The notes under the pieces are model-generated. The model ran no database searches and had not been told where the DNA came from. It saw only the letters and a list, made by a program, of their open reading frames with translations. Shown piece by piece: positions 49,792-61,100 of a stretch of DNA of 64,000 nt. The position numbers and the translations under genes are program-made. Numbering within the stretch: position 1 is the stretch's first letter; each line of letters begins with the position of its first letter. The DNA comes from Aphelocoma coerulescens (lineage: Eukaryota > Chordata > Aves > Passeriformes > Corvidae). The stretch spans positions 10,802,031 through 10,866,030 of the forward strand of contig NC_091019.1 of the NCBI RefSeq assembly GCF_041296385.1. Reading direction: 5' to 3'.

Positions 49792-52700
49792 GCTGAGATC
49801 TGAAAAGAACTCGGACACTATCCAGTAAACAGGATATCAATTTACCACACAAACTCATGTGTATCGAGGGTCCGTGGCAGTCCAGATAGGGACTCTGGGA
49901 GATCCAGGCATGAAGAAAACTACATGAGGTATAAATCATAGCATTAAGGCTGCCTCCAGGGCAGGGGATCCATTTCGACGATCACAATGACATTTCCTGA
50001 AGGTCCTTGACAGTCCTGGGGGTTCTCTGCAGCTGTTTAACTATGAAATCAAGGTTATTCCATAGGATCTTCCTAAGCCTCACAGAACAGGTTGCTGACT
50101 GTGCTGGTCCATAATAATATCTTTTTAAGAAAACCCCAATTCATATTCTTTGTTGACAGTAGCATTTAATTTCAAAAGCACCTTCATTTCAAGGCATTTC
50201 CATTCACCAGCTGGTTCAATATTAATTTCTCATCCCCTCCTTCTAATCACACATGAAAATTATGAAAATTAGAGGATAGGCAGAAGAGAATAAAGCAAAA
50301 ATGGAAGATTTCAATGGGTGTTCAGAGAGTAATCTATGAAAACAGCATGAATTTCTTCTCAAAGCAATGGGGAAATTCTACCTCCACACACCATGAATGG
50401 ATTACTGCATATTAGTTCCAGCTAAGTCAATTCTCTTAAATTGAAAACTCCAATGCAACTAAGTTTCATTAAGTTTTTTTCAGTTTTGTGAAGTTACATT
50501 GTTCCTACCTATCCAGAGATTTGATTAGAAGTCACATATTGTCAGTTACAGCAGGCTTAATATTCCCTCAAAGATTCTACACAAGCCAAGTTACTGTCTC
50601 TTGGCAACAATATTGATTTACTTGGATATTTTTTATTTTACTCTTTTCATTGAAAATGTTCTTCCTTCATTCCCACCTCAGAAGTGAAATACTTTATTCC
50701 TTAGGTATTGCCTGAGAGGAGAAAAGTGATTTTAATTTCTAATGTATAGGTGCAGATTACTTACTGAGTTAAAAAACCAGAACTGGTATCAGCGGTTAAG
50801 ATATAGGGCTCATCACAAATTATACTTTGCAATTCTGATCAGCAGAAATCATATATTTCATACTTTCATTCTGTTCACATTCAAGTAAGGCATTTAACAA
50901 TACAGTATTTAATTGAATAAAAGCATTCTAGAATTTTGAAGAAAGATTTTCTGTGATATTTGGAGTATTCAGATGGTTTGCTCGATTTCCAAAGCATGAT
51001 TCTGTTGTGTGACTGTTAAAAGGTAAACCTTGAATAACACATAGTGTACTTGAATCAGTGTTTACCATTATCTTCAAAAGAGAAGATAAAAACGCAAGGA
51101 AATGCTACTGGGCCAGCCCTGCCTCATAGCACATTTTACACTCTTGACTGATGGCATAAGACTAAGAGAAGAAAATAGAATTTAAAATTATCATCTTCCT
51201 TATTGAAAATCATATTTTTGATTATAGATGTTTATGACAAATAACTTAAAGCCCTACTCAGAAAAAATGCATGATGCTTTCAATGCCCAGTCTGCATTTG
51301 TGCTGGACTGAACTTCAGCAAAGTAGTGCTGCCCTGCAGCCCAGCATAGAATAAATCCAATAAAGACACACTGCAAGAAGATCAAAGTAGCAAGACATCC
51401 TTGCTTTTCTTCTGTTTCCTAGAATGCTTCTCTAGACCTGTGTTTCTTTCATGTCCATGTTTTAAAACAGTCATTTGGCATTTACACCTGAATTAATTCC
51501 AGCTATAAATACCCCCCCCCTTTAATATATCCAGCTAGTTTTGGGATGTTAGCAACTCACAGTATCTAATTCACTAAGAACATTAGGATATTAAGTGTTA
51601 AATTATTAATTATCCTTTCAAGTAGAGTTTCTGAAGAATAATAATGAAAATAAACAAATCCAGATTAAGCAGGTCTCTGCAGATCCTCTGTCCTTTCAAA
51701 ACAGTTGTCTGTCCTTATACAGTAGCACCCCTTGGTTCTTCAAAATGGTTACTCAGTAAACAGCTCTGAAATGCTGACTGAGAAGGTCAAGTATCAGAAA
51801 CAAGCAGCTGGTTTGCTTTCTCTCTGCACCTTTTAATCTCTCTAAGGGAATTTCCACTGTAAGTGACAATCGCAACTCATCACAGTAGTGGCTTTTCTGG
51901 CAGAAACACACACCCACAATGAGCTGGTCAATGACCCACTGGATCTGCCAGGACACTTCAACACCAGTTAAAACAGAATGCTTTTTCAGTTCTAGACTAA
52001 GTAAAAATTAAACATGCAGCTTTTTCAACTTATTCCTGACAGCTGACCTTCTCAAGGCAGTGAAGCAACTCTTCAAGATCAGCTAAACCCTCACCTTCCT
52101 CCAACAGTGATGGCTGCACGTGATTGCAAATGTATCTAGAAAAGAATGACCCTGTGACAAATTTGCTAACTGAGGTGTTGGAGCAGTCTACCTGCATTCC
52201 TACAGCTCTCCTCCTGCACTCTGGAACAACAAAATTCACTATGTGCTAAGAAAAATCCCAATCACCTCCATAAATCTTGATCTCCCCTACACTATGCCTT
52301 CTCTGACAGGCAACTTTACACCTTTTTCACCTAGAAGGCTTGCACTGTGAATTAAAATGTGAATTCCTTCCTTCCTTCCAGTAAAATAGAAAAGGAAATC
52401 AAAACTAATCTTCTCCTAGGTCCCTCCCTTCCCCCCCAGTTTATGTGGCACAGACCAGCCTGCAATAATCAAACCAGAGCCATTTAGTGTATAGTCTAGT
52501 CTTGCTGTGACTAATAGGATGATTGGTTGTATAGCTTCTTTATGGTTGTTCATTATATCACCCTTACATAAAGTAATTTAATTTCAGTGGGATAATTAGG
52601 GTATTTCTAATCTAACTGATAGTCTGAATGAAATGAGATTCTCAGAGGGAGATTTGTGTACCAGGAGATTGGTGACCTCCGGCCCCAATTTTCACACAAT

Positions 52701-53079
52701 GTATTAAGCTGACAGCCTTACTTCCAAGCCCTGCTGCACTGGCACCTCACCACTTGTGCAGATGTATGTGCTACAGACAGCAGCTCTGAATGAGGCTCTT
52801 CCACCCAAAATCCCATTATTAAGGGAAACGGTAATTTTTTATTTGGATTACAGAAAGATAATCCAGGCCATCATTCACTAGTTGAAAATACAGCCCTGTT
52901 ATTTATCCGCCATGCAAAGCATGCATCTAAATTCTTGATTTTAGACTGTGCCTTACAGGGCAGAATTGAACATATCCTACATTCACTTGATCAACACCTA
53001 CACTTTTCTAAGTATTAAAAAGAAAATTTTCCTCTTCGTGTTTTCCAGAAACATATGCAAAAGTTGAAGAAATATGCAT

Positions 53080-53104
53080 AACTTTTGCAAAATATGCAAA
53101 AGTT
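53080..53104. repeat. Perfect 10-bp inverted repeat
   Basis: AACTTTTGCA (53080-53089) and TGCAAAAGTT (53095-53104) are exact complements across a 5-base loop. A third copy of ATGCAAAAGTT lies just upstream at about 53054-53064. Confidence 0.88.
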
Positions 53105-54869
53105 CCAACAAATAAAATCAATTCCATATTTTATTTATGAACCAAACCCCTAAGTTTCTCTACCTTTTGCTGTAACCTGTAGCTGTCAAGCAGACCAGAC
53201 AACCTGGTCTGGCTCCACTTCTTCACTGGCACTTTTGTACCAGCTCACTTCTTCCCATGTCTCTGTTCTCTGAAAACTGATATATTCCTTTCCCACAGTA
53301 CCATCCTGGCTCAGACCAGTCCAATTCTCTGAAAGCAGCAAAAGCCCTTTTCCTTCAGCTAAGTGTGGACTGAATCCCACTACTGTAACCAAACCCTCCT
53401 CATCATACCTGCAGCATTGTCTCTGTGGTTGCACATTCCTCTGCTGATCCTTGGCTTTACAAAGGACGATACCCTTAAACACCAGAAGCCTTCACCCGCA
53501 GACCTTTGAAATTATTTCCCTGTGATTAGTAAACCTTTTTAACCTCAACAGCTTAGCCTTTAATCCTAAGAGCTAATAGAAGTAGAAAAGGCCTTACAAA
53601 CCGAGGAAAACACTTTGCTCTGTCACATAATTTGGTTTTAGTGTTCCAATATTTGATTTAAAGACAGCAAATAAGTTATATGGGCTTTCAGGCTTCTTTG
53701 TCCCAGGCTGACATAAACAGCTCAAGCAAGAGACTGAAGACGTCCCTGAAAGTCTCTTTTCCAGACACAATAACATCCTGTATACAGAGAAGTCAGAGTT
53801 TACACTAACTTCAAAAGCATCACAATTTCACCTAAAGCTCTAGTTACACACAAATAATCAACACACACTATCAAATATATATACTGTGTATCTATCAAAT
53901 ATGTAATTTGTGTATCTATGTACGCCCATTCAGTATGTGTGTGCATATATGCACAGAAATAAATTAATATTTTTTCTATTTCAGCATAATAAAGCATAAT
54001 TTAATGAAAACAAAACCTCAACATTTATGCTTGAGCATAGATGAAAATATATGATCTATAGCATTTATACCTCAACACTTAAATCAATAGAGTTCATACA
54101 GGAGTAATTATTTTCAAGAAATTTTTCTGCAATTAGCACCTTTTAAAGTGACCTATGTAATTTTAAAATATCAAAACCCAATGAACTGCTACATATTATA
54201 GCTACCTCTGCGTACATCCATATTTTAAACTCCTTGGTGATGGGTACAAATCCAGCATAAGAGCCCACACCAAGCTTTATTTCACTCAATCTCTCACATT
54301 ATCATTTTTCAGTAATGTTAATTTGTATTCTGTATTTTTCACCAAGCCTTGCACTTGTAGCTATGTTGGGAATTTGTAGTTGGAAAGTCACTGACCTGGA
54401 ATACGGTAGTGGCTGTTTTACAGAAGTCATGGTCTTGTCAGGGCCTGTTTAGAGGACTCCTGAGTTCATGGTTCCTTGACCTTACAAAACAAAGAAGCTA
54501 TTATAGTTTAATGGGCCAATATAGAGGTTTATACAAGAAGAAAAGAGTTATCTACTAGAGATGACAAAGGGCTGTTTTCTACTTTTTGCAGATACCAACT
54601 TAATTTTAAATATATTTTCAAGAAAAGATAGGGTCAATCAAAAGTAGCTTTAAAGTAATATAATATTTTATAGCCTCTTCCTCAGATGGCTGCCTTAAAA
54701 TTTCCCAAATTATTATTCCTGGTCAAAAGAAATGAAAACAAATAAACTCCTTACAACATTTGCAAATAATCTTACATCAAGTGATTGCCCAAAATAAAGA
54801 ATACTTTCTAAGGTAAATCAATTTTACATTAAATCATAAAAGCTTGGAAGTAAAAAGTGAAAGCAAACA

Positions 54870-54870
<1 letters not shown>

Positions 54871-54927
<57 letters not shown>
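54871..54927. repeat. (ATT)n microsatellite, about 19 units
   Basis: A pure trinucleotide repeat with no interruptions, so probably polymorphic in length. Confidence 0.97.
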
Positions 54928-57744
54928 CTGATGTATTTAAGATAGTACCAGATTTTGCTCCATTTCTGCATCTGCCATCAAGTCAGTACAACTCAGTATT
55001 CATCTGCACTTTGGATGAGTCTTCAGAGATAGAGTATCACTGACTCTCCTTTACAATGTACTCTGACATCTCAGATGAAGAGTTACAGACACATTTCTAC
55101 TTTAGGGATTTGATTTTCAAAAACTTCAAGTGTTAAGGAGTATATTTAATTTGAGCACTGAATGCTAATTTACACAACATGAAAATTGTGTTTATAGTCA
55201 GCTGTGAACCTATTCATTTGCACGGGCTCATCGTTCTACACAAACAGAAACAACTGCTCTGAAGTTCTAGCAAAAAATTCCTCTCCTCCAGACAATCCTT
55301 TCCACAAAACTCTCTTGCCTCAGTTTGCTTCTGTTCTAAACCCTTTCAACCCTTTCAGAACTTAATTTCTTGTGCTTTTAAGAGAAATCAAGACTGAGCA
55401 ACTCTGTGCTAACCTGAAGATCAGTTATTTCTGTAGAAAGATAAGAGATAAGTAAGAGAGCACCGAGCTACAGTTCATTTCTATTCAATTAGCCTTCTGC
55501 TGGACTGACCTATGTTTTATGTACAAGTTGAGGTAGGCCTACAAGGATAATCTGAGTTGGAAGAAGGAAAACACAGTTAAATCAATAGCAGAAAATTATC
55601 TTTTTTGTGTGTAACTACTCAGTTGTGCCCTGATATCAAACTGAGAAAAAGCACACAAAAACTATCTCCCCTTCAGAAAAAACAGTAATAATATTAAAAC
55701 CCCCTTTATTCTTAGAACAGTTACTAGAACAACAGATTGCTATGGGATAGCATAGAAAGTGTCAAGGAAAGAGAAGACACATCTATAGGACACCTTTCAC
55801 ATATTTCAGCAATATTCAAACCATGCCAGCATTAACAAAGATACCCTTCAATCACAAGAAGCCTTACTAAAGTCCATTTTCAAAAGCTACAACTGCTATG
55901 AAGACATTATTAGAAAATAGCTTTATTTCTTACCCATTATATTACTGCCACCAAATAAAATCCTTCAGCTAAAAAATCCAGACTGTTTCAGGAAAAGTCT
56001 TGAAGAAGCATCACTGTCAGCACTGTTCAGAGGTGGGAGACAAACAGAAGGGAAGGGAAAAAAAAACCAACAAAACTTTAGGTAAAAATCAGTCTTACTC
56101 AAGTGTTACTAATCAAGTAATCTACTGATTTTTTACTTTAGCATTCTACTCCTTTTCTCCCCTGAATTTTATTTAGGTGTAGGATTTGGGTCTTGGCTTT
56201 AAGCACTACATAATATTAAAATACTCTGTAAAATAACTTCAACGTTGTCATGAATGAAGTCTCCCAAGAGAACTGCAAATCATACAATTCTTAGTGCAAT
56301 TTGTTCAGTGCTTAAAACACTCAAGATTCTCCAGGAAGAGGTTATCTATATTGATGTGTTATGTAAAAATCATTAACTACCATAACAAACTTTTCCCACC
56401 ACATTTCAGCACAACCCATGTAACTAAATTAAGGGTAATTCTCCAATATGGCAATGAAAGTAAAAGTTTAAAAAAGACAAATATACCATCCACTAGAAAA
56501 ATCATACATTGTTCACACTTTGTGCTTTATCATGGTCTTGCTATTTTTTCCTGGGAACAGTGATTGTTTAGCTTGTTTCCTCCATTGTCTCCAGTGATTA
56601 CTGGAATCACATTTCTAGGGTAAACAAGGTGAAAAAACCCTTCTTTCCCATTGTCCCATTTTCTGTCAGGAAGGTTTGAAGCAAAGTAGGCCTCCCAATA
56701 AGTTTTCTAATCCAGATAAGCAGGGCTAAGATATCTGACAGCTGTTTCACGCTCTTCATCATCATCTGAAACAATCAGTACGCATTAGAGAGTACTTTTC
56801 CCTTTACAAAGGTGATAATTAGATAACAAGCTGAGATTAAAGTAATTACAGTTAGACAGCTGGCAAGGCAGCACAGTCATGTTGAAATATTGTTGATACT
56901 TCAGCATCTGGTTCTAATAACAGCACAGGCTAAAAGATTTTACATTAATTACAGAACATAATTTAATATAAACATATTTAATTACAATTGATGAGCGATA
57001 AACTGTTCAAGAATGACTTAACCCCTTACACATGTCAAAATGATTGGAACTTCATATATATCTTTCTACTTCCAGAGCAAGCTACAGTCAGTATGAAAGG
57101 TTAGGAATCTCCAATTTTAAGAAAGCTCTGTAACTGGAAAGGTGAATTGCTGATACATTTAAAAAATCTAATTTAAAAACAATTTAAACTGCCAGCATAC
57201 TACAGAATTCAAGACTGGCTCCGTTTAGGCAGAATTGCAGCTAAGCCCAAAATTGCTATCTCAAAAATTCCATAGCAATTGCCACCCAAGCCTGAGGCAT
57301 CTACAGCTCCCTGGTGCCTGTATAGTTTTCCCAAGGATGCTCTCAATTCCTCTGATCTTATCAATGCTAGGCAACACAGAGCCTCTGCTCCTTCCTAAAC
57401 CACTTTGGATGCAGCTGCAAGGACATGCTCCAAGAGCGCAAGGGCCCTCCTGTGTATTAGAAAAATTCATTGCACGAGACACCAAACAGTTCTAGTGGTG
57501 CTGAGCCCAGAAGGTAGTGACCCTAATCCTTAACTTTCTCCATCACTCTTGCTCTTGTACTCCTCTCTGATCTGGTCAGCATTGCGGTTTCCTGTATGTA
57601 CCTAGGCAAAAATGTGGGGTTGCGAAGGGCCAAAGAAGATCACTACAGATTGAAAAATGACATTGGTGGCAAAGAAGGGTAGAAATGAGACAAGCTAATT
57701 CCTCTGACTAATAGGAAGAAAAGAAGATGGTTGCTTAAGCTATT

Positions 57745-58155
57745 AGAGAACATCAAAAGAGGCCATAAGGATGGTGAAAGGCCTTGAGGGGACAACACTG
57801 TTCAGCCCGGCGAAGAGGAGACTGAGGGAAGACCTCATTGCAGTTACAACTTCCTAGTGAGGGGAAGAGGAGGGGCAGGTACTGATCTCTTACTGCTCTC
57901 TTCACTCTCATGACCTGTGACAGGACTTGAGCAAATGGCACGAAGCTGAGTTGGGAGGTTTAGGTTCTTCACCCAGAGGGTGGTTGGGCACTGGAACAGT
58001 GAAGTGGTCACAGCACCAAGCCTGTCAGAGTTCAAGAAGAGTTTGGACAACACTCTCAGGCACATGGTGAGATTCTTGGGGTATCCTGTGCAGGGCCAGG
58101 AGTTGGACTCAATGATTCTGACGGGTCCCTTCCAACTCAGCATATTCTATGGTCA
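57745..58155 (+). mobile_element. CR1 LINE 3' end fragment
   Basis: Plus-strand CR1 3' sequence. It begins near AGAGGCCATAAGGATGGTG, passes through TTCACCCAGAGGGTGGTTGG and GAGTTGGACTCAATGATTCT, and closes with GGGTCCCTTCCAACTCAGCA and a single TTCTATG-type tail unit. It is truncated and has a diverged stretch at about 57845-57940. No coding frame survives. Confidence 0.92.
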
Positions 58156-61100
58156 TGGTCTGGCCATGCAGGTGTATAAAGAAACTGTTGCCTTTGGTCT
58201 CCTGCCTGACAGTTCCCTGAGTCAGAGAACGCTTTGCGTCTTATGTCTCTCTTTGCAGGAATATTTTCATGTTTGCATCCAAAAAAACCAAATATTGGAT
58301 CTGATCAACACCAACCTATTCAAAAAATAAAAATCTTCTGATATCTGGGACTTCTTCATTTGAAAGGATCAAAAATAACCCCGCACAGAGAAGAGAGGCT
58401 GGGTATGCTGTGATCCTGAAGATGGTATGCAATATGAGTAATAAAAATTGATAAATGTGCACTAAGCATGTTGCAGAACCCATTAAAGTACATATTAGGC
58501 CAAACATGTATTAACTTTGTCTTTCATAAAGAAATAAAGTCAGAAAGGTGAAATTAAAATAATATCAAAAGACAGCATATGTTCTCTAATATAATTTGGC
58601 CCTTTTTTTATGAAAATGTAACCTTTTTCCCTCCATCTTCAAACAGGCAAGAAAGAAATCAGCCTGCTGCTTTAGGAAAGAAATAGAAAAAGTAGACCTC
58701 AAGCAAAGCTACAAACACACATAATTCTCTTTCCCAGGCCAACCATCATTACAGTTATTCACACAACACAGGATGTTTTTGTAGCACACCTTACCTAGTA
58801 CTGGCCCTGGACATGCATAGTGCACAGCCTACACGGTGTTGAGACAGTTCTGGTTAGCACAGATCCTGCAGTATGTTCAGCCAGCTGTGATATTTCTGTT
58901 GAGACTGTAAAATCATCTTTTGATGAACCTGGTTCTCCAGTTCTCTCTCAAAATAAAACAGGCATCTAGTATGTCACATAAGTATGTACAGGGCTATTGA
59001 AAAACAAACAAGCAAAGAAATGTAGCAGAGATCCTATGAGGTGGTCTATTACAAAAAAAAACACCCAAAACCCAAAAAAACACATTGAAATATTAAACTT
59101 GAGAGAATGCCAGGGAGGATGCTCAGGGGTTTTAGTCCCTTGATTAAAAGAATTGTATGTCTCCTGTGGCCACTAGATCAGAAAAGGTAATTAACATCTT
59201 TTGGAAATTGATGAGCAATTTCAATTTTTATTTAAAAGCTTCTATACAAATCTAGCCCTGTATTTCAACTAGCCTCAGGTAATGATAACAGATTTCTTCA
59301 AAATAGTCCCTGTTGATCTCTTTGCTCCAAATTTCGTTAGCAACATATATTACACTTCCCTGGGTAGAGATATATAGAAAAACTGTATCATTTGTCTGTG
59401 CTGTAAATCAAACAGCTACCTTTGAAGAGATGCTCAGAATAACAAGCCCTTTGGAAAAGTTAGTCTAGGAACTCAGCAGGCTTCAATAGAATTAATTCAA
59501 GAGAAATCATGAAGAGCTTAATTTCCCCCACACCTCTTCCCTTTCTTTCTAATCACTCTTTTTACAGTTGTGGACAAATGAGTCATTCCACAGATATAGA
59601 TAAATGATGGATAGTGAGTGCTACCTACTTGAACAGACTTTTCCTATCACAAGCACTGTTTTCCTGTGTGTCTTCAAAAAAAAAAAAAATCTTCATTTTT
59701 GTCCTTGTCTGGGATTCCGCAGCATCAGTGATGTCAACAGAACTGTGACAGTAACTTGTTATCCCATCAACACAGTGCATTAAATCATTTTCTTTGCAAG
59801 GCCTACTTTAAGCCCTACAAAAATAAGTTTTGAAAAAATTTTGAACAATTGAAGCTTTCATGAGGTAAAATTAATCCCAAGTAAACTAGAGTTGCCCTTC
59901 CATTGGTGGAAAGCAACTTAGTGGAGGACAAATATTAAGTGATTATTTTATTATCTCTTCAAAGTTTCAATTTTTAGAACTTTAAACTGAGCAATAACAG
60001 AAAACCCAACATGTGTCAAAAGTGATTTCTAGATACCACTTCTACAGAAAGATTAAATATGTGGTCTGAACAAACTGACAACTTCAATGGATGAGTTTTC
60101 ATGAACTGCTTTTGTTTACCCTCAGATTCTTGTCATTATGTGAATTTTGATGTTTTGTTAAATCTGGAAGGTCAAAACCCAATTATGCTGTTGGAGTTAC
60201 AGCTTCTCTAAATGTCTACTTACTCTTGTGAACTACCAAAATCAAATTCTACTTTATACACAGAGGAAACAGAATATATGTTGCTGGTACATAGCAAGGA
60301 CTTGACCTCATTACCCTGTGCAAGTGCACCAGCCATTCCCCGACAAGTGATAATTTGTTCCTAGCTTGCACAGTTAGCTTCTCTCAGCAAAAACACAAAA
60401 GGAAAGGGTAGTTCTTTAGCCTAAAGTGACTGATGCAGAATATACAATAACTTCCTTCAGGTTTTCGGATGTATTTTCACTCAGAAAATAATGTAATCTC
60501 ACGCTTCATCTTGATCCTATAGCAAGTGGAAACTCTGTGCTTGAAAAGAGAAAGGTTATCAGGACTGATGCATTATTCCATTTCAGCATTGCCTCTCATC
60601 ACTTAGAACCACTGTGGCCTTGCCCCTAACCTCAGGACAGACAAAGCAAAGGGGCTGAAATACAGCAAGAAGTTACAGTAATCTTCAGCTTGTGAAGGGA
60701 AACAGACATTAACTGGGGCAGGAGGAGGAAGAGGAGGTGGTGGGGAGCGAAGGGAAAAAGACAGCCACAGGTAACCTTTTCAGAAGAGGTTCTGGTTAAG
60801 GACTTAACATTCATTAACAAAAAGAAAAAAAAATAGAAGCAAAAAACTCAATTTACAAGCCAAGATCACTCACATTAGCTCATCCAAGACCCTGGTCTTC
60901 CCAGTAGTTTCAGGGCAGAGAGGCATCTGAGGATGAAAAATCTGCATTGTACTATTAATTGTGTTGTGCAGAATCACTGAGGTTCTTCAGCAGGCTTGGC
61001 TTTCTAAACACAAATATATAAAAAGAAATTGGGTGTGCAGTGGTATTTCATGGTAGGTGATTACATTTTGATAAAGGATGGTGCATGAAAAAAGAATTTG

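Larger units (their letters stand above)
49386..57744. other. Intergenic, no gene seen
   Basis: About 8.4 kb of AT-rich sequence. It contains an A27 run (49765-49791), an inverted repeat at 53080-53104 and a (ATT)n microsatellite at 54871-54927. All frames are under 100 codons and unrecognised. No RNA gene or transposon was identified. Confidence 0.5.
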
